A stretch of 15,910 nucleotides of DNA from Deltaproteobacteria bacterium (GTDB lineage: Bacteria; Desulfobacterota; Binatia; UBA9968): positions 1 through 15,910 of the forward strand of contig JACPFE010000277.1 of assembly GCA_016183145.1 (NCBI GenBank), written 5' to 3'. This document shows, in pieces, positions 6,820 to 13,836 of this stretch. The notes under the pieces are model-generated. The model was not told where the DNA came from, ran no database searches, and was given only the letters and a program-made list of their open reading frames with translations. Made by a program: the position numbers and the translations under genes. Every line of letters begins with the position of its first letter. The first letter of the stretch is position 1.

Positions 6820-7731
6820 TCAATATCTTCTCTCCCGCCGCTCCACCCATGACTTCGCCGGCCCAGCGGCGGCATTGAGCAGGGCGCGCTTGGTCATGGC
6901 GCCGACCATGGCGCGGCGATAATCCGCCGAGGAACGGACATCGCTGATCGGTTTGGCTTCTTCCGCCGCGATCTGTCCAACCTTTTCCGCCAGCGTTTCC
7001 GTCAATGTCTGACCTTCGAGGGCGGCTTCCGCCCGCTTGGCGCGCAGCGGCGTCGGCGCCACCGCGCCCAGGACGATGCGCACGCCTTCACATTTCTTGT
7101 CTGAGGCACCGAGATTGTACGCGACTGCGACGCCGACGTAAGCCAGGTCCATCATTTCACGCGGCGAAAATTTTATATATTCGCCGACGAGCCGCGGGCC
7201 GGTTTTGGGTATCGTAAGCTCGATCAGAATCTCGTCGCTGGTCATGACCGTCTGGCCGGGACCGCGAAAGAATTCTTCCAAGGGAACGGTGCGGTCGCCG
7301 TTCGCGCCGACAATCTTTGCCGTCGCGTTCAGCACGATCAAGGCGGGCGCACCGTCGGCCGAGGGCGTCGCGTTGGCCATGTTGCCGCCGACGGTGGCGC
7401 GGTTTCTGATTTGAATCGAGCCGACTTCGGCGGCGCTCTGGGACAGAAAGGAATATTTTTTTGTGATGAGCGGCGAGGTCTCGATCTCGCGCATGGTCGT
7501 CAGCGCGCCGATCGTAATGCTGCCGTCGCTTTGCTCGCGGATGCCCGAAAGGCCGGAGATTCGTTTCAGGTCGACGATATACTTCGGCACCAACCCCTTT
7601 TCCTTCATGGCGATGACCAGGTCGGTGCCGCCGGCGAGAAAACGGCCGCCGGGGCCGTTTTCTTTAAGTAGCCGGCTCGCTTCTTGAAGCGAAGCCGGTT
7701 GGTAGAATTCAAAGGGTTCGGTGCGTTTCAT
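6820..7731 (-). CDS. FAD-binding (medium) subunit of the molybdenum hydroxylase
   Basis: This gene encodes 303 residues. The FAD-binding domain shows both diagnostic loops: FLAGGTDLVIAMKEKG near residues 31-46, and ATVGGNMANATPSADGAP near 113-130. The C-terminal CO dehydrogenase flavoprotein domain begins around 180 (YIKFSPREMMDLAYVGVAVAY) and ends with the Arg-rich VERRERRY. It accepts electrons from the 2Fe-2S subunit and passes them to an external acceptor. Length is normal. The ATG lies only four bases after a composite inverted-repeat element that fills the upstream gap, and no ribosome binding site is evident, so translation may depend on the repeat-derived leader. It is the first hydroxylase gene after the cyclic amidohydrolase. 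Confidence 0.93.
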   Translation of the reverse strand: MKRTEPFEFYQPASLQEASRLLKENGPGGRFLAGGTDLVIAMKEKGLVPKYIVDLKRISGLSGIREQSDGSITIGALTTMREIETSPLITKKYSFLSQSAAEVGSIQIRNRATVGGNMANATPSADGAPALIVLNATAKIVGANGDRTVPLEEFFRGPGQTVMTSDEILIELTIPKTGPRLVGEYIKFSPREMMDLAYVGVAVAYNLGASDKKCEGVRIVLGAVAPTPLRAKRAEAALEGQTLTETLAEKVGQIAAEEAKPISDVRSSADYRRAMVGAMTKRALLNAAAGPAKSWVERRERRY

Positions 7732-7735
7732 AGAA

Positions 7736-7932
7736 CAGTGCTGAGTGCTGAGTAACGAGTGCTGAGGTATAGTAACGGTTAGAAATAAGTTTACACACCC
7801 CTCACCCTCGCCCTCTCCCGCAAGGGGAGAGGGAACCTAAGAAATCTCCCCTCCCTTGACGGGAGGGGATTAAGGGGAGGGTGATTTATGTTACCATATT
7901 TGCCTCAGGACTCAGCACTCGTTACTCAGGAC
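7736..7932. repeat. Composite inverted-repeat element with 19 bp perfect ends
   Basis: CTGAGTAACGAGTGCTGAG at 7748-7766 is matched exactly by its reverse complement at 7911-7929, with further CTGAG/CTCAG units outside. Inside lie two more palindromes: copy 2 of the CCCTCACC...CCCTCTCCC repeat (7798-7834, arms 7811-7819 and 7825-7833) and a CTCCCCTCCC/GGGAGGGG hairpin cluster (about 7846-7881). The element takes up essentially the whole gap between the amidohydrolase stop and the FAD-subunit start. It has no ORF. It reads like a MITE or REP-type element carrying, or built from, smaller palindromes. Confidence 0.82.
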
Positions 7933-7933
7933 T

Positions 7934-9304
7934 TCAAACCAGCGGTTTGAGCATGCGGCCGATCGGTTTGCCGCAGGGCTCGCCGTCGCGCATCTGCACG
8001 TGGCCGCGTACGATGGTCAGCACCGGCATCCCTTTGACTTTCCAGCCGTGCCACGGCGAGGGTTTGTTCTTGCTGTGGAGCTTGCTCACGTCGATGGTGC
8101 CTTCCTTATCCATGTCGATGACCGTGATATCGCCGTCGGTGCCGAGGCGGATCGCGCCTTTTTTCGGAAAGACTTGCCACACCCGCGCCGGGTTCTCACA
8201 GGCGACTTTGACGTACTGGTTGAGCGTCAGCCGTCCTTTATTCACTTCGGTCAAAATTAAAGGCACGCCCGTCTCGACACCGCAGAAACCGGAGATGCAA
8301 TCCCAAATCGCCGGCTTGGTGAGTTTGCCGTAGAGGTCCGAGCCTTTTTCGTCGAGCGTGTGCGGCGAGTGGTCGGTGGCGATGGTATCGACGAACCCCT
8401 CACGCAGGCCCTGCCAGAGCACGTCGGCGTGGTCCTTGGTGCGCACCGGCGGGTTCATCTTGAGCAGCGAACCGACGTTGTCCATGTCGTTCGGTTCACG
8501 CAGGAGATAATGGGGGCCGGTTTCCGCCGTAACCCGGAGTCCCCGCGCCTTGGCGTCGCGCACCATGAAAGCGGCCTGCTTGGAGCTCATGTGGAAGACA
8601 TGCAGCTTGGTGCCGAAGGTCTCGGCGAAAAACAGCGCGTGGTGCACGGACTCCGCCTCGCAGATATCCGGACGTGACGCTTCCCAATAGCGCGGGTCGT
8701 TCTTGCCTTCGGTTTTGAGCTTGTTGGTGCAGTAGGCCATGATCTGGCGGTTCTCGGCGTGGATGCCCAGCGGCAGCTTCGACTGCGCGATGTAGTCGAA
8801 CGCCTCCATGCACATGCCGTCGTCCGGGAAGGGCAGGTTGCCGATGGTCTCGCCAAAGAAGATCTTGAAACCGATGGCGCCGGCGCCGGCCATGGGCAGA
8901 ATGTCTTTCGTGTTGGTCTGCACGACGACCCCGGTGACGCCGAAATCGACCAACGATCTCGCTTCGCCGAGCTGCTGCTTGACCTTCACCTGCTCCGCGT
9001 CCGCGGTCGGCGGCACGGTATTGGGCATGTCGACGACCGAGGTGATACCGCCGCACACCGCCGCCGTGGAGCCGGTCTGAAAGTCTTCCTTATGGGTCAT
9101 GCCGGGTTCGCGAAAGTGAACGTGGCCGTCGATGATTCCGGGCAGGATGTGTTTCCCTTTGACGTCGATCTCTTCTTTTCCCTGGGGCAGTGAATCGTTG
9201 GAGCCGATGGCGGCGATTTTCTCGTTCGTGATCGCCACGCCCCCTTTGAAGGTTTCATTGGGCGTCACCACCCAGCCGTTTTTGATGACTAAATCTGCTG
9301 CCAT
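7934..9304 (-). CDS. Cyclic amidohydrolase, allantoinase/dihydroorotase family
   Basis: From ATG 9304 this encodes 456 residues of an amidohydrolase-superfamily TIM barrel with a composite beta-sandwich (start MAADLVIKNGWVVTP, C-terminal TIVRGHVQMRDG). All binuclear-metal ligands are visible: His61 and His63 in DGHVHFREPG, the carbamylated lysine Lys147 in GFKIFFGE, His182 in HAEN, His238 in HMSS, and Asp311 in ATDHSPH. It should open a cyclic amide, imide or ureide ring. Length and motifs fit allantoinase, hydantoinase and dihydroorotase alike, so the ring is not identified. An upstream in-frame ATG exists at 9358, but the 9304 start is preferred: it has AAGGAAG six bases ahead, and the extra 18 residues would run into the upstream regulator remnant. 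It is the first gene of the catabolic cluster and sits 34 bases downstream of a broken GntR gene. Confidence 0.92.
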   Translation of the reverse strand: MAADLVIKNGWVVTPNETFKGGVAITNEKIAAIGSNDSLPQGKEEIDVKGKHILPGIIDGHVHFREPGMTHKEDFQTGSTAAVCGGITSVVDMPNTVPPTADAEQVKVKQQLGEARSLVDFGVTGVVVQTNTKDILPMAGAGAIGFKIFFGETIGNLPFPDDGMCMEAFDYIAQSKLPLGIHAENRQIMAYCTNKLKTEGKNDPRYWEASRPDICEAESVHHALFFAETFGTKLHVFHMSSKQAAFMVRDAKARGLRVTAETGPHYLLREPNDMDNVGSLLKMNPPVRTKDHADVLWQGLREGFVDTIATDHSPHTLDEKGSDLYGKLTKPAIWDCISGFCGVETGVPLILTEVNKGRLTLNQYVKVACENPARVWQVFPKKGAIRLGTDGDITVIDMDKEGTIDVSKLHSKNKPSPWHGWKVKGMPVLTIVRGHVQMRDGEPCGKPIGRMLKPLV

Positions 9305-9338
9305 TTTTTTCTTCCTTTCTTCCTTCGGTTTGTTTCTC

Positions 9339-9858
9339 TTAGTCGATGGTCTCGGCAACGCGCAGGTCGCGGATTGCCTGGCGCTGTCTAAGATCGGATG
9401 GCGTGTTACTCTTACCTTCCTGAATATGCGCGCGAATCACCCGTACGGCGTCCTCGGCCCTTCGACTCGAGCCCCAGCCTTGGCCGGGGGCTCTCGCTCA
9501 GGGTTCCGCCCCACGGGCGTAGTGGAAGGTGCCACGGACTTGCCCGTGGGTCTTCACCGCAAAAGCTTCCATCGCTTCGCGCAAATCATAAAGCTCTTCG
9601 GCCTCTTGCATTCTAATTTCTTTGCAGGTAAAACCCCGATTCGGTAGATAAGGAAACATAGCCTTACTGTACCAGCCGAGTCAATGCCTCGCGCACCGGA
9701 GTACGGCTCACGCCCAGGCGTTCGCTCAGATGTTGATGGTGCAGCTTTTGGCCCGGCATGACCTCGTTGGACAAGATAAGGTTCTTGTTTTGGTTGTAGA
9801 CGCGGCCGGAGAGGTTTTCGGAAGCGCGCGTTTTGACCGGGCGGAGCGCGTGAGGCAT
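9339..9858 (-). pseudogene. Disrupted GntR-family (FCD/FadR-type) regulator
   Basis: Three pieces of one regulator are visible on the minus strand. Piece 1, 9858-9667, is the winged helix-turn-helix start with LHHQHLSERLGVSRTPVREALTRLVQ, ended by TAA at 9664-9666 where a Glu codon (GAA) is expected. Piece 2 continues as GYVS and, after one extra base near 9651, as YLPNRGFTCKEIRMQEAEEL then YDLREAMEAFAVK to about 9552. Piece 3, about 9458-9339, is the FCD C-terminus (AEDAVRVIRAHIQEGK) ending TAA. Between pieces 2 and 3 a palindromic repeat replaces roughly 80 residues of the ligand-binding domain. A functional regulator is very unlikely, though a 64-residue DNA-binding domain could still be made. 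Its position and orientation suggest it once controlled the amidohydrolase cluster and the divergent transporter operon. Confidence 0.85.
9459..9551. repeat. Palindromic repeat inside the GntR pseudogene
   Basis: There are two adjacent hairpins. The first is CCCTTCGACTCGAGCCCC (9458-9475) against GGGGGCTCTCGCTCAGGG (9486-9503), an imperfect palindrome of the widely dispersed CCCTTCGAC...GCTCAGGG type. The second is CCACGGGC (9511-9518) against GCCCGTGG (9542-9549), perfect over eight bases. The segment interrupts the GntR reading frame exactly where homology to the FCD domain stops and restarts. Confidence 0.7.
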
Positions 9859-9870
9859 TGCGGTTTAGAG

Positions 9871-9892
9871 TTGCATGAAAAAATTTATGCAA
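9871..9892. promoter_or_regulatory. Candidate operator, TTGCAT-N10-ATGCAA
   Basis: A perfect six-base inverted repeat flanks an AT-rich ten-base centre (TTGCAT 9871-9876, ATGCAA 9887-9892). It lies just downstream of the minus-strand promoter and 13 bases upstream of the GntR start codon, the usual place for an autoregulatory site. That GntR binds it is inference, since family operators vary. Confidence 0.45.
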
Positions 9893-9907
9893 AAAATTAT
9901 GAACGCG

Positions 9908-9936
9908 AACCTATCCGATCCAAACCGGGTTGTCAA
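9908..9936 (-). promoter_or_regulatory. Sigma-70-like promoter for the GntR/catabolic direction
   Basis: Reading the minus strand, a perfect -35 TTGACA (9936-9931) is followed by a 17-base spacer and TAGGTT (9913-9908), a weak but acceptable -10. Transcription would start near 9901 and run over the palindrome at 9871-9892 into the GntR remnant and the amidohydrolase. Confidence 0.5.
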
Positions 9937-9953
9937 TCAGCGGGTTTTTATGC

Positions 9954-9982
9954 TTGAAAAAAATAATCATAAGTGCTATGCA
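9954..9982 (+). promoter_or_regulatory. Weak candidate promoter for the transporter operon
   Basis: TTGAAA (9954-9959), a 17-base spacer and TATGCA (9977-9982) lie about 70 bases upstream of the first transporter gene. The -10 match is poor, so this is only the best candidate seen in an AT-rich divergent region. Confidence 0.25.
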
Positions 9983-10051
9983 CGCCCGGAGTTATAAAAA
10001 CAGAATTTAATTGCGGCATCGCCGCTAAAAAATCCTTGTCAAGGAGGCATT

Positions 10052-10867
10052 GTGGCACAGATCAAATTACAGGCGACCGGTTTACGGCACGAGTACTATC
10101 AGCCGCGAACCGGCGGTAGGTTGCTGGCGTTGGATAATATCAACCTCCACGTCGAGGACGGCGAGTTCGTCAGCATCGTCGGCCCCAGCGGCTGCGGCAA
10201 GACCACGTTTATCAATCTCTGCGACGGCCTGCTCAAACCGACGGCGGGGAAGATCGATATCGATGGCAAGCAAGTAACCGGGCCCGGCAACGATCGTGGC
10301 ATGGTGTTTCAGGATTCCTGCTTGATGCCCTGGCGCACGGTGTTCAAAAACGTCCTCTTTGGTCTGGAATGCCAGAAGTTGGACAATGCCGAAGGTCAGG
10401 AACGGGCACGGACCTTTATCAAGCTGGTCGGCTTGCAGGGCTTCGAAGACCACTATCCCCATGAATTGTCCGGCGGCATGCAGCAACGCTGCAACCTGGC
10501 CCGGGCGCTCACCGTGGACCCGAAGATTTTGATCATGGACGAACCTTTCGCCGCCCTCGACGCGCAAACCCGCGAGATCATGCAGTCGGAACTGCTGCGC
10601 ATCTGGCGCGAGGCGCGGAAGACCGTGCTGTTTATCACGCACCAGATCAACGAGGCAATTTATCTGGCGGATCGCGTCATTATCTTTGGCGCCCGCCCCG
10701 GCAAGGTGAAGCAGACGATCAAAATCGACCTGCCGCGTCCCCGCGCTCTTTCCCTCAAGCGAGATCCGCGGTTTTTGGAACTTGAAAATAGGGTTTGGGA
10801 GCAGATCGAAGAAGAAGTCAAAAAGACCATGGTTCAGGACCAAGTCACTCACAATATCGATAGTTAG
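10052..10867 (+). CDS. ABC transporter ATPase, NitT/TauT (SsuB/TauB) type
   Basis: This gene encodes 271 residues of an importer ATPase. Walker A GPSGCGKTT is at 44-52, the Q-loop in GMVFQDSCLMPWRTV, the signature LSGGMQQR at 139-146, Walker B ILIMDEP at 159-165, the D-loop AALD, and the switch His197 in ITHQ. The PWRTVFKNV segment and the LADRVIIFGARPGKV ending are typical of nitrate/sulfonate/taurine-type ATPases rather than PotA-type ones. The start is GTG at 10052 with a strong AAGGAGG four bases ahead. No matching NitT/TauT single-domain permease follows; instead a fused permease of another ABC class comes 23 bases later. It is the first gene of the plus-strand operon, divergent from the regulator remnant. 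Confidence 0.93.
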   Translation: MAQIKLQATGLRHEYYQPRTGGRLLALDNINLHVEDGEFVSIVGPSGCGKTTFINLCDGLLKPTAGKIDIDGKQVTGPGNDRGMVFQDSCLMPWRTVFKNVLFGLECQKLDNAEGQERARTFIKLVGLQGFEDHYPHELSGGMQQRCNLARALTVDPKILIMDEPFAALDAQTREIMQSELLRIWREARKTVLFITHQINEAIYLADRVIIFGARPGKVKQTIKIDLPRPRALSLKRDPRFLELENRVWEQIEEEVKKTMVQDQVTHNIDS

Positions 10868-10890
10868 ATCGTCGATTCCGAGGGTAACAG

Positions 10891-12582
10891 GTGAGGAGGT
10901 TCAACTCCCAGGCCCTGATTCTCGTAGGGGCAATACTCTTCGTCCTGTACCTCGCGGGGGTGCCGTTAGTCATGCTGCTCTACGGCAGCATTCGCAGCGC
11001 GCCCATCGGCGAGCCTGGGGCGGCCTACACGATTCAAAACTACGTCAAGGCCTACTTCGAAAAAGAATTCTATTTTTTACTTCTTAACTCCATCTATTTC
11101 GGCATCGGCACCTGCACGTTAACTTTTCTGATCGGAACCTTTTTGGCCTGGGTCAGCGAGCGGACCAACACGCCGTTCAAGAAGCTCTTCGTGGTGATGT
11201 CGCTGATCCCGTTTATCATTCCCGGGATTCTCAGCACGATTGCGTGGATTCTCTTGCTTAGCCCGAAGATCGGGCTGATCAATATCGTCGTTAAAGGACT
11301 CCTGGGGCTGGAGTCGGCGCCGTTCAACATCTATTCCATGTGGGGCATGATCTGGGCTGAGGCGATCCACCTTTATCCGCTGGTGTTTCTGCTCATGTCG
11401 GCGGCCTTCCGCAACATGGACACCTCGCTGGAAGAGGCGGCGTTGACGGCGGGATCAAGCACCTTTGCGACATTCTGGCGGATCACGCTACCGCTGATGC
11501 GGCCGGCGATGTTCAGCGTGCTGTTGATCAATTTCATTCGCGGTATCGAAGCCTTCGAGGTGCCGGCGTTGATCGGCGTGCCGGCGAAGATCTCAGTGTT
11601 CACGACGAAAATTTTTCTTGCGATCCACCAATTCCCGTCGGACTTCGGTTTGGCCGGCGCCTATGCGGTGACGTTGCTCGTGATCAGCACGACCGGTGTG
11701 CTGATCTACGGGCGGATCACCCGGCGCGAAGAGCGTTACGCCACGGTGACCGGCAAGGGCTATCGCCCGCGGGTGATCGACCTCGGTGTTTGGAAGTACG
11801 CGACCCTCGCAGTTTCGTTTGCGATTTTCTTCCTGGCGGTGATTCTGCCCGTGTTCGTGCTGCTCTGGTCTTCGTTCATTCCCTATTACGGCGTGCCGTC
11901 GCGCGAGCTGATGGACAAGATGACCTGGGCCAATTACCACTACATCCTGAATTATCCATTGGCGCTGACGGCGTTCAAAAACAGCTTCTATCTCTCGGTC
12001 GGATCGGCGACGCTGGTGATGTTGCTCACTTCGATCATCGCCTGGGTAACGGTCAAGACCAAGTTGCCGGGGCGGGCGTTACTCGACAACATGACCTTTG
12101 TTCCTATCGCCATGCCGGGAATCGTTTTGGGCGTGAGCCTCATCTGGGTCTATTTGACGCTGCCGATTCCGATCTACGGCACCATCTGGGTGCTGCTCTT
12201 GGCCTACATCACGAAGTTCATGCCCTACGGTATTCGCGCCGCTTCGGCGTCGATGATCCAGATCAACAAAGAGTTGGAAGAAGCGTCGCTGACCGCGGGC
12301 GGCACCTGGTTTCAGACCTTCAGAAAAGTAATTTTGCCGCTGCTGATGCCGGGGTTCACCGCGGGCTGGATCTATATCAGCATCATCGCGCTGCGCGAGC
12401 TTTCGACTTCGATCCTGCTCTATTCCTATAACAGCACCGTGTTGTCGATCATGGCATTTGACTTATGGGAAGGCGGACAATACACCTATGTATGCGCGTT
12501 GGGTGTGTTGATGGTTCTATTATTGATCGCTATGGCCTTTGCGGCGCGCAAGCTCGGCGCGCGACTCGGCATTGCCAATTAA
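10891..12582 (+). CDS. Fused two-domain ABC permease (ferric iron/polyamine-importer type)
   Basis: This gene encodes 563 residues with about twelve hydrophobic segments in two tandem permease domains. Each domain carries an EAA-type ATPase-contact loop: EEAALTAGSSTFATFWRITL at 181-200 and EEASLTAGGTWFQTFRKVIL at 463-482. The two halves correspond to separate subunits in PotB/PotC-type systems and to the single FbpB/AfuB-like fused permease of ferric and phosphonate importers. It forms the complete transmembrane channel by itself. It begins with GTG at 10891, GAGGG six bases ahead. It is followed 69 bases later by the PotA/FbpC-type ATPase, its natural partner. The substrate (iron, polyamine, or an organic acid) cannot be told from the permease. 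No binding-protein gene adjoins it. Confidence 0.92.
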   Translation: MRRFNSQALILVGAILFVLYLAGVPLVMLLYGSIRSAPIGEPGAAYTIQNYVKAYFEKEFYFLLLNSIYFGIGTCTLTFLIGTFLAWVSERTNTPFKKLFVVMSLIPFIIPGILSTIAWILLLSPKIGLINIVVKGLLGLESAPFNIYSMWGMIWAEAIHLYPLVFLLMSAAFRNMDTSLEEAALTAGSSTFATFWRITLPLMRPAMFSVLLINFIRGIEAFEVPALIGVPAKISVFTTKIFLAIHQFPSDFGLAGAYAVTLLVISTTGVLIYGRITRREERYATVTGKGYRPRVIDLGVWKYATLAVSFAIFFLAVILPVFVLLWSSFIPYYGVPSRELMDKMTWANYHYILNYPLALTAFKNSFYLSVGSATLVMLLTSIIAWVTVKTKLPGRALLDNMTFVPIAMPGIVLGVSLIWVYLTLPIPIYGTIWVLLLAYITKFMPYGIRAASASMIQINKELEEASLTAGGTWFQTFRKVILPLLMPGFTAGWIYISIIALRELSTSILLYSYNSTVLSIMAFDLWEGGQYTYVCALGVLMVLLLIAMAFAARKLGARLGIAN

Positions 12583-12651
12583 AGACGCGACCTGTAAGCG
12601 GCCGCAGAACCATGTGCCGGCCCCGGCCACGCGTCGCAATCGGGAGGAGCA

Positions 12652-13800
12652 ATGGCAGACAAACGAGACATGGTCCAGATCGAAGCCCTGGAAAAATATT
12701 TCGGCGAGGACAAGGAGCGAGTCCACGTCCTCAAGGGCGTTTCGCTGAATATCCCCGAGGGTTCTCTCTATACTTTCTTGGGCCCCAGCGGCTGCGGCAA
12801 AACCACGACGTTGCGCTGCGTCGCGGGCTTGGAGAGACCGGATGGCGGCAGGATCAGTATCGGAGGTCATACGGTCTTCGCCTTCGGCGAGCGCGTTTAC
12901 GTTCCGACCAATAAGCGCCCCATCGGCATGGTTTTCCAATCCTATGCGATCTGGCCGCATATGACCGTGGCGGAAAACGTCGCTTATCCATTGACGATCC
13001 AGCGGCGGTCCAAGGCTGAGATCAGGCAGAGAGTTGGAAACGTTTTGAAAGTCGTCGGTCTCGACGGTTTAGAAGATCGGCCTGCCCCGAAACTCTCCGG
13101 CGGCCAGCAACAGCGGGTCGCCTTTGCGCGCGCGCTGATAAACGAGCCCAAGGTCATGCTTCTAGACGAGCCTTTGAGCAACCTCGATGCCAGGCTGCGG
13201 GTGCAGATGCGATCCGAGATCAAAGCGCTGCAGAGACGGACCAGTATTACCACGATCTTTGTAACGCATGACCAGGCCGAGGCGTTGGCCATATCCGATC
13301 AGATCGCCGTGATGCACGGCGGAAAACTCATTGAAATAGGCTCACCGCACCAGCTTTACAATCGTCCTAAGAGAAGGTTCACGGCAACCTTTTTGGGGCT
13401 CACCAATCTGATTGACGGCAAAGTGCTTGAAGTGGATGGGGATTCCAGGCCCGGCAAGATGCAGACAAAGAAAGGCATTCTAAGCTTCATACCGGCGCCG
13501 GGCTTGAAAAAGGACCAGGCGGCGGTCATTTCGATTCGTCCGGAAAATATTCCGGTGCACAAAGAGAAACCGCAATCCTTAGACAATGTCGTTGAGGGGA
13601 CAGTCAAAGAAGCGATTTTCATGGGTGACGCCTATCATTGCAAGATCGCGGTGGGCGACGACCTCTTGGCTGTGCACACCCATCCCTTCAACGCTATAAG
13701 CCCTGGCGATAAGGTCTACCTCCATTTGGATCCCAAGAGTTGCAACGGGCTACCCGCGGAGGATACCGAGGGTGTTGATGAATCGATATTAGGTGACTAG
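12652..13800 (+). CDS. ABC transporter ATPase, PotA/FbpC type with TOBE domain
   Basis: This gene encodes 382 residues. The nucleotide-binding domain holds Walker A GPSGCGKTTT at 44-53, the Q-loop GMVFQSYAIWPHMTV, the signature LSGGQQQR at 148-155, Walker B VMLLDEP at 168-174 followed by LSNLD, and His206 in VTHDQ. A C-terminal TOBE-type regulatory domain runs from about 235 to the end (LTNLIDGKVLEV, SIRPENI, VEGTVKEAIFMGD, AVHTH). The overall length is typical of PotA, FbpC and UgpC proteins. The start ATG has GGGAGGAG just ahead. It pairs with the fused permease upstream. UbiD starts 36 bases after its stop, so all four plus-strand genes look co-transcribed. Confidence 0.93.
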   Translation: MADKRDMVQIEALEKYFGEDKERVHVLKGVSLNIPEGSLYTFLGPSGCGKTTTLRCVAGLERPDGGRISIGGHTVFAFGERVYVPTNKRPIGMVFQSYAIWPHMTVAENVAYPLTIQRRSKAEIRQRVGNVLKVVGLDGLEDRPAPKLSGGQQQRVAFARALINEPKVMLLDEPLSNLDARLRVQMRSEIKALQRRTSITTIFVTHDQAEALAISDQIAVMHGGKLIEIGSPHQLYNRPKRRFTATFLGLTNLIDGKVLEVDGDSRPGKMQTKKGILSFIPAPGLKKDQAAVISIRPENIPVHKEKPQSLDNVVEGTVKEAIFMGDAYHCKIAVGDDLLAVHTHPFNAISPGDKVYLHLDPKSCNGLPAEDTEGVDESILGD

Positions 13801-13836
13801 AATACCCCATCGCTAAAGGCGAAAGGAGAATTGAGC

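Noticed and set aside
3824..7731. Carbon monoxide dehydrogenase (coxMSL)
   Set aside because: Subunit order matches coxMSL, but the large subunit has SYRGYGIPQ where form I CO dehydrogenase has AYxCSFR, so CO oxidation is not supported.
7736..7932. CRISPR array or transposase-bearing insertion sequence
   Set aside because: The repeats are inverted and nested, not regularly spaced direct repeats with unique spacers, and there is no room for a transposase.
9305..9358. N-terminal 18-residue extension of the cyclic amidohydrolase
   Set aside because: The Lys/Arg-rich extension comes from the purine-rich ribosome binding region and overlaps the end of the GntR remnant. The ATG at 9304 has a proper ribosome binding site.
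10082..10852. Minus-strand ORF (256 codons) opposite the first ABC ATPase
   Set aside because: It is a shadow of the ATPase reading frame with no domain of its own.
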